Below, piece by piece: positions 10,097 through 20,454 of a DNA stretch of 36,501 bases (position 1 is the first letter of the stretch; each line of letters starts with the position of its first letter). The position numbers and the translations under genes were made by a program. Source of the stretch: Diphasiastrum complanatum (lineage: Eukaryota > Streptophyta > Lycopodiopsida > Lycopodiales > Lycopodiaceae); assembly GCA_029204225.1 (NCBI GenBank), contig CM055100.1, positions 10,158,000 through 10,194,500 of the forward strand. Reading direction: 5' to 3'. The notes beneath the pieces are model-generated. The model saw only the letters and a list, made by a program, of their open reading frames with translations. It was not told the DNA's origin and made no database searches.

Positions 10097-10560
10097 TGAG
10101 TATAAAGGTAGTGTAAAGGTCGGTAAACGGTGAAAATATCAAAAGGAGCACGGTAAAGATAGTGTCGCCATTTTTTTGAGTGCAAAACTGATGGCAAGAA
10201 TTTCCTTTTCATGAGTGGAGTCGTGCTATTAAAACATGCTAAATACTCTAATGTGAAAAAGATATCGTTTGCTATACTAAATCCAATGTAGTAGCTCCTC
10301 CCAAAGAGGAAAACCAATCAACACCAAGAATGATATCATATCTTGTAATAGAATTCATACATATTAATCTGCTTGGTCAATAATCTCCAATCTGGCTCCC
10401 TTGGAAACTCTGAGTGCTAGGAAAAAAACATACGAACTAGCAACCTTCGCCCGCTGCTCAAAAAAGAATGAGTGCTTCCTGTATCAACCAATTCAATAAA
10501 CTCATGGCAAGTGATGTGCACACGAATGAGACCCAGATCTAGCTTACCAGCCCAAGTAGC
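10097..10560 (-). pseudogene. Gypsy protease and RNase H fragments
   Basis: On the minus strand, FIELVDTGSTHSFF is a gypsy retropepsin active site, with DTGS at 10474-10485. Further on, YDIILGVDWF (10341-10312) is the conserved motif late in the protease and matches the gypsy-1 and gypsy-2 proteases. A jump then leads to STHEKEILAISFALKK and WRHYLYRAPFDIFTVY (about 10229-10115), the start of gypsy RNase H (STxEKE..AI.FALKKWRHYL). Reverse transcriptase between them is deleted and frames shift repeatedly. Confidence 0.8.
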
Positions 10561-10749
10561 ATAAGCAAGCTAAGCATGACATTTAGCGGAATTAGAACTT
10601 TAGAAGGATAAAAGAGGGGGCTAGGTGGATAATTTTGAAGCTGGAGGTAAATGGCAGATTCACTGACAAAGCCATCATCAGCCTCATGAAACTAAACTGT
10701 AGTGGCAATAGGAGTTCAATACAATTGCAGGCAATATGGTTAAGACTGT

Positions 10750-11132
10750 AGTTAACGCATAGGTAGTGGAATGGAACAGAATGTGCAATTCTGGAAGTAC
10801 ATAGGACCTACTAATACCCAATAGGAACCCTACGATAGAAGCTTCTAGCTACAGCTTATCGAAATTCGGGTTAAAGGAATGAAAATAGTCACCTTCTTGA
10901 AAGGTCTGCACTCTCCTAGTAGGAGCCACACTCTTGGACCCAAAAATAGCAATAGTTGGGCCTTTGGCTAGTTCGAAAATAAATGCATAAAAAAGGCCTC
11001 AAGCATGTATAGGAATAAAAAATGGTTGTGGCCAACAAATGAATATAGCCCCTATAAATGAATAAAAGCACCGCCATAAATGAATATGGGCCCTGTAATA
11101 CATGTTGTCTATGGACCAATTAGTCCATAACT
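10750..11132 (-). repeat. 5' LTR of gypsy-0
   Basis: Reverse complement begins AGTTATGGACTAATTGG and ends TGCGTTAACT, paralleling AGTTATGG...CGTAACT in the plus-strand family members. It contains GAAGCTTCTATCGTAGGGTT and GGGTATTAGTAGG at the places of the family's GAAGCTTCC and TATA regions. It is more diverged than the 3' LTR. The primer-binding site next to it is not recognisable. Confidence 0.6.
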
Positions 11133-12002
11133 AAAAAGTTAAAGATGGAAATCATGAGAAAATTAAGCAACGTTTAGAGTTGGTATATCTTCTTGGATGG
11201 AAACACAAGCTAAGAAAGAGGAAGACTCAATCTATGGGACCGTAAGGTGCATAAAGCTAAATTCTTGCTTGGAAATAGAATGCTTTTTTACAAAGGAAGA
11301 TGTGGTTCTTCTTGAAAATCCAAGAATTTTGATGTTATTTATGCTGATTTAAATGTAGAAGCAAGAGACGTTTAGACTTGTGATAATTTGTTTTGGTCCT
11401 GTATGTCCATGTGCAATGATCGCTCAGAGAATTGAACTTCAGATCTTGAGGTGAAGAAGCAGACAAGCCACATATTTCTCCAACCTGTGTAGTATTGATT
11501 TGATCTATTGCAATGGTCTAATAGTGGATTTAATAATTCTTATCAAGACTTGATATAATTCTGTGCATGGAGCTAAATCAATCTTTCATTAGATTTTATT
11601 GGCTGCCTTTTTTTAAAATGGTCATGTAAAAGTAGTCAAATAATTGTGGCAACTTCGCTTTATGACTTGTGTCTTGCTAAAAAGATGATTTGAAGGCAAA
11701 GGAAAATAGACCATCTTCGTGTTCAGTTTTGGAGCCATCTTCCACCTTCAGAGTTTAAGATGCTTGTATGAATAAGATGTGACTAAAGACTAAACAATTT
11801 TCAAGCCATTAAGTACAGAAACAATCATAAAGATGAAGTTTCTTGTGATGATTAAGACTAAACATGAATTTACACGCTGCATGTATCAGTGCTCAAGGTC
11901 ATAGAAAGTGAGAACAATGTGTAGCAGCTAAAATTTTGTATAAGGAAACACCTTGGTTGCATTATTGAAATCACTCTACAATTGGCCATATTTTGATTGC
12001 AG
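11133..12002. other. Unassigned, possibly intronic, sequence
   Basis: AT-rich, no repeat or domain recognised. The last 20 bases before 12003 (TTTTGATTGCAG) make a good 3' splice acceptor. Confidence 0.3.
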
Positions 12003-12095
12003 CATGTGGCAGAGGGAGAGCAAGCAGCAGGACTATTATTCTCAAAGTTTAAATACAAATTGCAAGACTTTATTGCTGAAGTTCGTTCGTTGAGG
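12003..12095 (+). CDS. Candidate internal exon of an unidentified host gene
   Basis: Ninety-three bases, 31 codons, open in one frame and bounded by a TTTTGATTGCAG acceptor and an AGG|GTAATG donor, so a phase 0-0 exon. The peptide includes EGEQAAGLLFSKFKYKLQDF and then IAEVRSLR, a natural-looking amphipathic helix, unlike the TE remnants around it. I do not recognise the family. No clear flanking exon was found nearby; the next candidate exons on this strand are at 35.8-36.1 kb. Evidence is splice signals and protein character only. Confidence 0.35.
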
Positions 12096-12450
12096 GTAAT
12101 GAATTTATATTATCATTTCTTTTAGATTTGATATGTGTTTGTGTGAATATCTCTATATGATGCTGTAATCAGGATATATACTATGTACTCCCTTTTTTGA
12201 TTGCAAAAGGTTAATGAATGAGGGCATAGTTTCTCATCCAGATATTTTTGACACAAGGCACATTAATTCTTTCTGAAGCCAATGACTAAGAGCATTGTTT
12301 CTTGTCTAGATTTTTGGTTACATGGCACCGTCATATCTGTCTGCTTATTTTTGAAAATTTTGAATCATCATTTATAGCATTGAATCTGAATCGTCCTTTG
12401 CAGATGTGTTCTAGAGATCCCTGTACTTGCAAACATGGCATTTGTTTAAC
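12096..12450. other. Unassigned sequence
   Basis: AT-rich, compatible with intron. Nothing recognised. Confidence 0.3.
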
Positions 12451-12714
12451 ATCTGATGGAGCATGAGGGTGATCACTAAGGGATCTATGTGTGTTATAGA
12501 TAGATATTTGGAAGGTCAGTTGGGACTTGATCAACCTTGACGAAACTAAAATGGCCAGGAACCTCAATTGTAGGTAGAACCCATCTGATGGAGCATGAGG
12601 GTGATCACTAAGGGATCTATGTGTGTTATAGATAGATATTTGGAAGGTCAGTTGGGACTTGATCAACCTTGACGAAACTAAAATGGCCAGGAACCTCAAT
12701 TGTAGGTAGAACCC
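12451..12714. repeat. Perfect 132-bp tandem duplication
   Basis: 12451-12582 and 12583-12714 are identical base for base, each starting ATCTGATGGAGCATGAGGG and ending TAGGTAGAACCC. Identity of both units points to a recent duplication. The open frame across it on the minus strand is just a repeated translation. Confidence 0.95.
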
Positions 12715-14123
12715 TTAAGAAGTAGTTTGGGAGGAGACTCATTCTTACACACTCGTTAGTGGAGAGATTGACTAGCTTGGGAGGCTGGCTTCTAATAGTT
12801 GGATGATGGAGACCATGCTAGAGAGAGAAGGAGAGAACATGTTGTTCGCATGAAGGGAGAACAATGCATGGGAAGTACGCCAGGTTTACAATTATGAAAG
12901 TATCCATAAGTGCATCTAAAGGGGAAGTAGACTGTAGGAGCCAAGGTATTGATTTGGCCGGCAAGAGCTTTACTTCTTGATCTCCAATGCACTAGATGAA
13001 GTGCCCGTTTATCTTCATTAGGTTTTCATCCATGCTACTCCACATATTCTTTGTTGTTCTTGCTTCTTTCACTTATATTGTTTCTACCATTGCTTATATA
13101 ATTTATTTCGTTAGAAAAGAACTAGTGTTTTCTAGTGTTATTCCACTTTTAGCATCAATCATGGTTGCATCTGTGTAGATGTTTTATCAGGCCCTCCTCT
13201 TTCTTCAAACCCATGCAAGTTATCCAACTTTAGCCCTCAACTAATTATTGTTGTAGAAACTTCGGTTGTTAGAAATCCCGCCTCCGTGTGAGCCTACATG
13301 GATAGAATGGACCAGTCCATGACAGAGATGCAAGCATTACTCTATATAGTCCTTGGTGGGCAGTAGCGCTGCACCATCCCAGTTGGGAAGTGTACATACC
13401 TTAGTTTCTCTTTCTATTTCTTGTTATATCCCCATGTTCACAATTTGTCTTCAGATAAGGATATAAAGCCCTCTTAAGTATGCTAGTACATCTTCCTAAT
13501 GGGTTGTAGATAAGTGGCTTCATGAACGAGAGTATTATTTTGAGTTAAGACGCTCTTCCTTTGATGAGGTTTGGAGGATCAAGAGGGCTTTACCATTTCA
13601 TTAATTTTGTTGAAAGGTGGTAGCAAAACCTTCTACGATTCAGTTATGAATGTCCAACCAAGTGGGATTTTTTCTATAAGCTTTCAAAGCTTATCTGAGA
13701 AGGGAAAGTCTAACTGAAAAATCTGCTTTTTGCCATGTCATCATTGTATCTTGCACATTGGGACCGATCTAGACCCTCTGATATGGACTTGGCTTGCTGT
13801 TATTGATTGGTCCATCTTCAAATCTGATGGAAGTATGATATTGATTTGATCACAATTCCATCTTGATTTCTTGGTGTACAACTCCTTGTACCTTTACTAG
13901 TAGATCTTGCATCCACTCGTCTAAGATTGATCTTGTACTTTCCATCCACTTGTATTTGTGCTTGAGATTGAGATCTGATGTGTCAATGCAAGTTGTACCA
14001 TCTCGCATGAGCCTCGTTGAAGTTTGCACTTGAGTTTACTTGAAGTGCCTCTGGTACCATCTGCCTTCATTGATAGTTTGATTTGAGTCTGAAACTAGGT
14101 TGTGCCATCTTGATCTCTATAGA
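12715..14123. other. Unassigned sequence
   Basis: Short plus-strand peptides (for example near 13300, MDRMDQSMTEMQALL, and near 13510, KWLHERESYFELRRSSFDE) hint at decayed element coding sequence, but no domain is recognisable and stops are frequent. Confidence 0.3.
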
Positions 14124-14460
14124 GTGCCCTTGGGCACATAAGACAAAGAAAAAGTACATCAGAAAGGAGCAATGTCCATGTCAGACTTATTGCTATCAAC
14201 TACAACTATAAAACAGAGATAAACTGGAAATAAAAACCAAAGCTTAACCTCCAGCTATGGTGAGGGTACAAAAGCAATAGCTTAACCACCAGCTACGCGG
14301 AGGAATCAAACTCACTAACTGAGAGAGAAAAACTGTGTGATCTGGTGTGAGGCACATGGTGGCCTCTGGTGATGAACTCTGGATGGTCGAGGAAGACGCT
14401 GGAGCTTCGGTCGACGAGCTGGAATGTCAATCTCACTATCCGAAGTATCTTCCCTAGCTC

Positions 14461-15174
14461 TTAAAGTAAACCAACACATCTCGCATCTGGATAGGCAAAG
14501 AAGGAACCAAGTGTGAGTGGAGTGTCCCGATATAGACAGTGGTATCTGCCCCTGATCTCATAGTAAGCTGGACATATGAAAATAAAGTGAAACTCATCCT
14601 CAACCTCATGTAGAGTACAACACTGACAGATCCGTAATGGGCGTGGCGTGTCTGTGTATCTGCCAGTCTCAATAGCTAGCTGATGAGAAGAGACCCGAAG
14701 CTGACCAATGCGGTAGCGCAGGCCAAAAGACAACGTCTGAGAGAGATAACTCGGTCTAACGGGTAGCCCTGAAGCATCCAGGTGAAAAAAGTGAGTGCGA
14801 TAGAAATGAAGCTTAACCCGTGAGGGATCCAGGTGAGGCCAAACAGTATGTATGTATGCTCTGTAGATCTGTCGGCGAATGAACACATGAGTCCCATTTG
14901 GGAGGTCAGACATATATAATCCCCAGCTATGTAGAAAGTCCGAAGCATACTGAAACCATGAAGACTTAGCCCGCTGCTCGGCCAAAGTGCGAGAGGATGT
15001 AAAAGCTGCTACCACATATCTGGAAGACTCAAGCTCTGAGACTCGATGAATGAACGTGATGATCCTGAAAATAGCTTCTACAATCAAAGGAGGAGAAGCA
15101 AACTCCGCCAAAATAAGCTCATGAGGAACCGATTGCTTGGCCCGAATCATCCGGCTACGCATGTGAATCTGCAA
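14461..15174 (-). pseudogene. LINE-A C-terminal region with zinc-knuckle motif
   Basis: An open frame of 237 codons continuing ORF2 after reverse transcriptase. It contains SSWFQYASDFLHSWGLYMSD and RRQIYRAYIHTVWPHLDPSR, then RICQCCTLHEVEDEFHFIFI followed by CPAYYEIRGRY. The CX2C...HX4C arrangement with CPxYYEIRGR is shared by all LINE copies here and resembles the C-terminal zinc-binding motif of many LINE ORF2 proteins, thought to help bind nucleic acid during integration. Compared with LINE-C the tail is shortened by a deletion near 14470. Confidence 0.8.
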
Positions 15175-15189
15175 ACGCGAGATGTCACT

Positions 15190-16308
15190 CTAGGTGTCTC
15201 TAGATAAGCCAGGGCACCATGTCTCTGCTGAACACAGTGCAACTGGAGAAACAGTCGAAGAGAAGAGGCGACAACGTGTGTCCGGGTCATGCACGTAATA
15301 AGAGGAGGAAAACCTCTCCATCTGAACAAGAGCAGAGCGCCCCTTGCGGAGCCTAGCCAATGCAGCTGGTCTAAAAGAAAGCAATGGACCAGAGAAGAGA
15401 ACACCCAGGTATGTGTAAGATGCCACTATCTCTAGAAGCTGTCCATCAAAATAGAACATAGTGTCTCTCATATGCTGCCTGTTGGTGTTAAACACCATAA
15501 CCTTAGTCTTACCAATGTTCACCATCAGCCCCCATATCTGACAAAAAGTAAACTAGGCATCCAGATGTCGCCGAAGTCCTACAGCTGAACTAGAGAGTAG
15601 AACCACATCATCTGCATGAAGAAGGATAGGGATAATAAGATCTGCAAGAGGACAACCATCTCCACCCTCAAGGTCGTCAATGTATAGAGCAAATAGGGTG
15701 GGTGATAAGGGACATCCCTGCTTTACTCCGACCGTACTATGGATATATGAAGACCATCCATCTCCATCACGGAATCGGGCCAAAACTCTCTCGTATAATG
15801 TGATGACAACAGCAATGACTTCCTGTGAGAAACCAAGGGATGCCAAACGCTGGAGCAGCAAGTGTCTCGGAACCGAATCAAATGCTTTGCGGAAGTCCAC
15901 TCTCTGTTTCCTGAACTTCGCCGCCTCAATGATACACCTCAGTATGAATATCTGGTCCGCTGTGGAATAGCCTGCTCTAAAACCAGCCTGTCCCATAGCA
16001 TATAACTCCTCTGTCTCTGCATAAGAGCTGATGATAGACTGCATAACTGAACCATAAAGCTTAGCCATAGTGTGGCTGATCATAATAGTACGATAGTTGT
16101 CTACATTCAAAGGATCACCAGCCTTAAGTATAGGGTGCAACAGGTTAGTACACCAGGATGTGGGAAGGCCAAAAATAACAGATTGGTTAAAAATGTGGGA
16201 GATGTATGGAGCAACAATATGGGCGATAGGTTTTAGAAAGTCCATACTTAGAGAGTCCACATCAATGGCTTTATGGTTTTGACCATTTTTTATGGCATTT
16301 TCAATCAT
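15190..16308 (-). pseudogene. LINE-A reverse transcriptase
   Basis: The 16308-15553 frame shows LHPILKAGDPLNVDNYRTIM, GQAGFRAGYSTADQIFILR, VDFRKAFDSVPRHLL and STVGVKQGCPLSPTLFALYI, the ordered finger and palm motifs of LINE reverse transcriptase. The catalytic box is LLHADDVVLL (HADD at 15606-15617), with His in place of the usual Tyr or Phe. A single TAG after RRHLDA interrupts the frame, which then continues as FTFCQIWGLMVNIGKTKVMV and YTYLGVLFSG (thumb region) to TAG at 15190. A stop and an altered active-site residue make it a pseudogene, though still well preserved. Confidence 0.9.
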
Positions 16309-17300
16309 GGACGGAGTGAAAAGGGTGAATTATGAGGGTCGCGGTGAGAGAGAGATGGAAGGAGAGTCAGTTGTATAAAAATTCTTGCAGCATAGTCAAT
16401 CCAAGATTCAATAGCAATAGGAGGCGGCATACATGAGTTTTTAGAAAACATCTTCCAAAAGAAGGTAGAAGAAGAGGAGTCCAAGGAATCGATGAGTTTC
16501 TGTGCCAGAGACTGACAGTACGTAGTCTTTTTCCGCAAAGTCATTCTATGGTATTCTTTTTGTCTAGATGCTAAGGTGTCGGGAGAATGGTATTGAGCGT
16601 GAACAACCTGCTTGTGTAGAGAGAGGCACTCATCATCATACCATCTATTGTAAGTGCGTTTATGAGACGAGAAAGTTTTCGGAGGATATGCAGCATTGGC
16701 TGAGATAAAAGGCGGCTTGTTGGTCTATCGAAGATGAGAAAGGGAAATCGGCGAGCAGTGTGGCCAGAGAGGAAGTGTACGTAGGAAGACCAAGTGGAGA
16801 GAAAGATGGACGATTGCGACGTGTGGAATGAGGTGTCGTAGCAGTACCACAAGTGGCACGGCCTATAGACAGGAGCAATAGAGAGTGATCAGAAATGGTA
16901 GGGTGCATAATATGAAAAGTATTAAGAAATGGAATCAAGGCTGGTGAGCCAATGAAGTAGTCAACAACGCCGTGACCACCCCCGTGCGGATGATAGGTAT
17001 ACACAGATGATGATGGCCATCGAGATAGGCCATTCAAAATGGCTAACGAGTGAGCTTCTGCAAGTCCAATCAGCTGTTCTCCAAAGTGTGTAGCCGAGGT
17101 ATCTGCATCCTGAGAGGTCCTATCCAAACTCACATCCGAAACCTGGATATGTAGGAAATCACTATCTGCATGAAACTCTGTCTGCTGGGTGCTGGTACGA
17201 GCATTAAAATTTCCTGCTAAAAGAATAAGGCCCTGTTGTGCAAAGCTGGCTATATCATCTGAGAGAGCCTAGAAGGGGTCACCACCATAGTCTGCAAACG
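16305..17300 (-). pseudogene. LINE-A apurinic-type endonuclease domain and linker
   Basis: The sequence LILLAGNFNARTS (around 17235-17190) is the GDFNAR motif of APE endonucleases with the catalytic Asp replaced by Asn. Then come LIGLAEAHSLAILNGLSRWP, GVVDYFIGSPALIPFLNTF and HPTISDHSLLLLSIG; the SDH catalytic triplet is at 16885-16893 (minus). The 16544-16305 frame carries the linker AQKLIDSLDSSSSTFFWKMF that leads into reverse transcriptase, and shares it with LINE-C. The N-terminal part before GNFNAR is missing, cut at the (GA)n tract. The D-to-N change and frameshifts show this copy is inactive. Confidence 0.85.
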
Positions 17301-17304
17301 CTGA

Positions 17305-17307
<3 letters not shown>

Positions 17308-17400
<93 letters not shown>

Positions 17401-17447
17401 AGAAGAAGAAGAAGAAGAAGAAGAAGAAGAAGAAGAAGAAGAAGAAG
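17308..17447. repeat. (GA)n followed by (GAA)n tract between LINE-A and LINE-B
   Basis: About 45 GA dinucleotides (17308-17397) followed by about 17 GAA triplets (to 17447). On the minus strand this is the LINE-B 3' end, then (TTC)n, (TC)n, then the truncated 5' end of LINE-A. Confidence 0.97.
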
Positions 17448-18315
17448 CTTTATTAATGTCTTTTCCATGCCAAAAGGCATATAAGACTAAGGAAATACAT
17501 GTCAAGTATGTGGTAACCGTGGAGCGTATAAACGCCTCCAAAAACTGTAATAAAGAAAAAAGGAAACATCTAGTACAAGTTAAGATAACTACATAGATGA
17601 TATCTCTGTGCATGGTAGTCAAATGTGTCCATGTCAAGATGCCAGGTCTGTTCTGGCGCTGTAGAAGGATGTAATGAGAGCTGTAGCATGAGGAAGTGCA
17701 GGAGCCCGCTGACGTCGCCTGTGAACTGGATCATGTATAGTGTGTCTCTGTGTAAGAGGTCTGGTAGGGCGTGTAACTCTCGTGACCGCCTGAAGCTGGG
17801 TGATGCGTCGTCTCTGCATCCTAGGTCTGGGAATGTCGTCGCAATCGCTGTCAGTCATGTCTGCATCAGAACGTGATCTCCGGCGAGAGAAGAAGGATGT
17901 AATCTGAGACTGTGAGTCTGGATAGGTGTGCTGAGCTGTCTGACATAGGTCCTGACGCAGGAGGGACATCTCACGTATCATAAGTGCCACACATCTAGGG
18001 TCCTCATATGAGATGAGGGATCGTAATGTAACTGGTGTCTGACGAAAAAGGCAATGATATCATCCTCTAATCTCATAGTAAGCTGGACATGTGAAAAGGA
18101 AATGCCCCTCTGTCTCAACCATAGATAATGAACATAACTGACAAAAACGCTCCTCACGTGGGGTACCCTGGAAGTGTCCAGTCTCAATCGCCAACTGGTG
18201 TGAGGACCCTCGGAACTGGCCCAGAATAAATCGGAGCCCATGAGATAGCCCTGAGGTGAGATAGTATGGTAAAACTGGAAATCCAACTGTGTCTAGCTCC
18301 AGAATGTGTCCTGTA

Positions 18316-18317
<2 letters not shown>
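17448..18317 (-). mobile_element. LINE-B: C-terminal and 3' part only
   Basis: Minus strand from 18316, beginning at (GA)n with ITGHILELD, through the zinc-knuckle region and a basic tail to a 3' end with the ATGCCTTTTGGCAT hairpin (17480-17467), GACATTAATAAAGC and then the (TTC)n(TC)n tail. It belongs to the same subfamily as LINE-D and LINE-E by its 3' end. Confidence 0.8.
17634..18315 (-). pseudogene. LINE-B ORF2 C-terminus
   Basis: The first part reads TSGLSHGLRFILGQFRGSSH, then ERFCQLCSLSMVETEGHFLF and TCPAYYEIRG, giving the zinc motif CX2C...HX4C. A frameshift leads to a second frame (17990-17634) with the basic, Ser/Arg-rich tail SQSQITSFFSRRRSRSDADM. The tail is paralleled in LINE-D. 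Everything upstream, including reverse transcriptase, is missing at the (GA)n junction. Confidence 0.75.
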
Positions 18318-18401
<84 letters not shown>

Positions 18402-18420
18402 GAATAGAATAGAATAGAAT
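18318..18420. repeat. (GA)n followed by (ATAGA)n between LINE-B and LINE-C
   Basis: About 40 GA units (18319-18398) and then about four ATAGA units (18399-18420). On the minus strand the LINE-C 3' end runs into (TATTC)n and then (TC)n, which then abuts the truncated LINE-B 5' end. Confidence 0.97.
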
Positions 18421-18729
18421 ATATTAATGTCTGCAGAATACCCTTGGGCACATAAGACAAAGAAAAAGTACATTAGAAAGGAGCATTGTCCATGCCAGAC
18501 TTATTTCTATCAGCTAAAACATAGAATAAAACAGAAATAAACCGGAAATAAAACCAAAGCGTAACCTCCAACTATGGTGAGGGTACAAAAGCAGTAGCTA
18601 ACCACCAGCTACGCGGAGGAATAAAACCTACTAACTGAGAGAGAAAATTGTGTGATCTGACGTGAGGCACATGGTGGCCTCTGGTGACGAACTTTGGATC
18701 TGGATGGTCGAGGAAGACGTTGTAGCTGG

Positions 18730-19436
18730 TCATCCAGCTGCAGTGTCAATCTCACTCTCCGAAGTATCCTCCCTAACTCTTTTCTGAAAGAAAAGTGTAA
18801 TATGTGGCTGGCTGTGGTCAACATCCTGATCATCCGACAGAAGAGAAGATCTCAAAGCGAACATCTCTTGTAATAGGATAGGCAAAGAAGGAACCAAGTG
18901 TGAGTGGAATGTTTTGATAGAGACAGTGGTATCTGCCTCTGATCTCATAGTAAGCTGGACGTCTGAAAATAAAGTGAAACTCATCCTCAACCTCCTATAG
19001 TGTACAACACTGACTGATCCGTAAGGGTCGTGGCGTGTCTGTGTATTTGCCTGTCTCAATAGTGGAGAGACCCGAAGTTGACCAATGCGGTAGCGCAGGC
19101 CAAAAGACAGCGCCTGAGAGAGATAACTCGATCTGACGAGAAGCCCTGAAGCATCAAGGTGAAGAAAGTGAATGTGATAGAACTGAAGCTTCACCCGTGA
19201 TGGATCTAGGTGAGACCAGGCAGTGTGTATGTATGCTCTGTAGATCTGTCGGCGAATGAACGCATGAGTCCCATTTGGGAGGTCAAACATAGATAATCCC
19301 CAACTATGTAGAAAGTCCGAAGCATACTGAAACCATGAGGACTTAGCCCACTCGCCTGCCAAAGTGTGAGAAGATGTAAAAGCCGCTACCACGTATCTGG
19401 AAGAATCAAGCTCTGAGACTCTGTGAATGAATGTGA
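18730..19436 (-). pseudogene. LINE-C ORF2 C-terminal region
   Basis: Continues with SSWFQYASDFLHSWGLSMFD and RRQIYRAYIHTAWSHLDPSR. The zinc-knuckle part lies in a shifted frame around 19090-18960. The frame ends with a tail absent from LINE-A: DDQDVDHSQPHITLFFQKRV and REDTSESEIDTAAG, giving the fullest C-terminus of this subfamily. Confidence 0.75.
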
Positions 19437-19756
19437 TGATTCAGAGGATCACCAGCCTTAAGTATAGGGTGCCAAAGGTTAGTACACCAAGGTGTGGAAA
19501 GGCCAAAAATAACAGATTGGTTAAAAACGTGGGAGAAGTATGGAGCAACAATATGGACGATAGGTTTTAGAAAGTCCATACTTAGAGAGTCAAGATCAAT
19601 GGCTTTATGGTTTTGACCATTTTTATAAAGTTTTGCAGCATAGTCAATCCAAGATTCGATGGCAATAGGAGTTGGCTTACATGAGTTTTTAGAAAACATC
19701 TTCCAGAAGAAGGTGGAAGAAGAGGAGTCCAAGGAATCGATGAGTTTCTGTGCCAA
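19437..19756 (-). pseudogene. LINE-C linker and start of reverse transcriptase
   Basis: Reads AQKLIDSLDSSSSTFFWKMF, ESWIDYAAKLYKNGQNHKAI, DLDSLSMDFLKPIVHIVAPY and LWHPILKAGDPLN, matching LINE-A residue for residue in most places. At GDPLN the sequence switches to HHIHSQSLRA, which is out-of-frame sequence from beyond the reverse transcriptase. All catalytic RT motifs are therefore missing. Confidence 0.8.
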
Positions 19757-19984
19757 AAACTGAAAGTAAGCGGTCTTTTTTCACAAAGTCATTCTGTGGT
19801 ATTCCTTTTGTTTAAATGCTAAGGTGTCGGGAGAATGGTATTGACCGTGAACAAGTTGCTTGTGTAGAGAGAGGCACTCATAATCATACCATCTATTGCA
19901 AATGCGTATATGAGATGAGAAAGTTTTTGGAGGATATGCAGTATTGGCTGAGTGAAGAAGGGACTGAGATAAAAAGGCTGCTTG

Positions 19985-20399
19985 TTAGTCTACTGAAGAT
20001 GAGAAGGGGAAGTCGTGGAGCAGTGTGGCTAAAGAGGAAGTGTATGTAGGAAGACCAAACAGAGAGAAAGAAGGACGATGGCGACGGGTGGAATGAGGTG
20101 TCGTAACAGTACCAAGAGTAGCATGGCCAAGGGAAAGGAGCAATAGAGAGTGATCAGAGATGGTAGGGTGCATAACATGAAAAGTATGAAGAAATGGAAT
20201 CAAGGCCGGTGAACCAATGAAGTAGTCAACAACGCTGTGTCCACCCTCATGTGGATGGCAAGTAAAAAATGATGATGACTGCCATCGAGATAGGCCATTC
20301 AGAATGGCTAAAGAATGAGCTTCTGCTAGTCCAATCAACTGTTCTCCAAGTGTGTAGCTGGGATATCTGCATCCTGAGAGGTCTTGTCCAAATCCACAT

Positions 20400-20400
<1 letters not shown>
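19985..20400 (-). pseudogene. LINE-C endonuclease fragment
   Basis: Begins DLDKTSQDADIPATHLGEQL, just downstream of where GDFNAR would be, and continues with LIGLAEAHSLAILNGLSRWQ, HSVVDYFIGSPALIPFLHTF and HPTISDHSLLLLSLG. The SDH motif is intact. A one-base shift near 20340 separates the first part from the rest, and TAG follows SSSVD at 19985. The N-terminal half of the domain is cut off by the (GA)n tract. Confidence 0.8.

Positions 20401-20401
<1 letters not shown>

Positions 20402-20452
<51 letters not shown>
20402..20452. repeat. (GA)n tract between LINE-C and LINE-D
   Basis: About 25 GA units. Left side: truncated 5' end of LINE-C. Right side: the LINE-D 3' end, GACATTAATAAATA in minus sense. 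Confidence 0.97.

Positions 20453-20454
<2 letters not shown>

Larger units (their letters stand above)
9758..11132 (-). mobile_element. Deleted gypsy element (gypsy-0), same family as gypsy-1 and gypsy-2
   Basis: On the minus strand: 5' LTR (11132 to 10750), a protease fragment, an RNase H fragment, then a 3' LTR (10071 to 9758). Both LTRs start with AGTTATGGACT and are recognisably related to the plus-strand LTRs at 26.0-35.6 kb. Immediately outside are TTTTT (5' side) and CTTTT (3' side, minus strand), a possible target duplication with one mismatch. Gag, most of reverse transcriptase and integrase are deleted. This copy matters because it shows the family once carried RNase H. Confidence 0.75.
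14124..17307 (-). mobile_element. LINE-A: non-LTR retrotransposon, 5' truncated
   Basis: On the minus strand this runs from the endonuclease domain (17300) through reverse transcriptase to a C-terminal zinc-knuckle region and a 3' end at the hairpin 14137-14124 (GTGCCCAAGGGCAC). It is the most complete of the LINE copies. Its 5' end lies exactly at the (GA)n tract 17308-17397. Unlike the other copies its 3' end has lost the terminal GACATTAATA and the (TC)n tail. Layout: APE endonuclease, RT, then CCHC-like motif. I do not assign a clade. Confidence 0.85.
18421..20401 (-). mobile_element. LINE-C: internally deleted LINE
   Basis: Starts at the (GA)n tract 20402 inside the endonuclease domain, keeps the linker and the start of reverse transcriptase, then jumps near 19437 directly to the region after reverse transcriptase, and ends with the hairpin GTGCCCAAGGGTAT (18451-18438), GACATTAATA and a (TATTC)n(TC)n tail. 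Closely related to LINE-A. About 1.05 kb of LINE-A sequence (roughly 15062-16110) has no counterpart. Confidence 0.85.

Noticed and set aside
11429-11451. Mini-exon (acceptor GCTCAG, donor GAG|GTGAAG)
   Set aside because: Its phase does not join in frame with the candidate exon at 12003, and 23 bases give no independent support.
12331-12699. Minus-strand 122-codon open frame
   Set aside because: It owes its length to the 132-bp duplication, which keeps frame (132 is a multiple of 3) and repeats one peptide.
19420-19460. LINE-C deletion as a spliced-out intron (GT...AG) of a LINE-A-like transcript
   Set aside because: The predicted GT and AG positions in LINE-A would leave three extra bases at the joint that LINE-C does not have; deletion at short homology is simpler.
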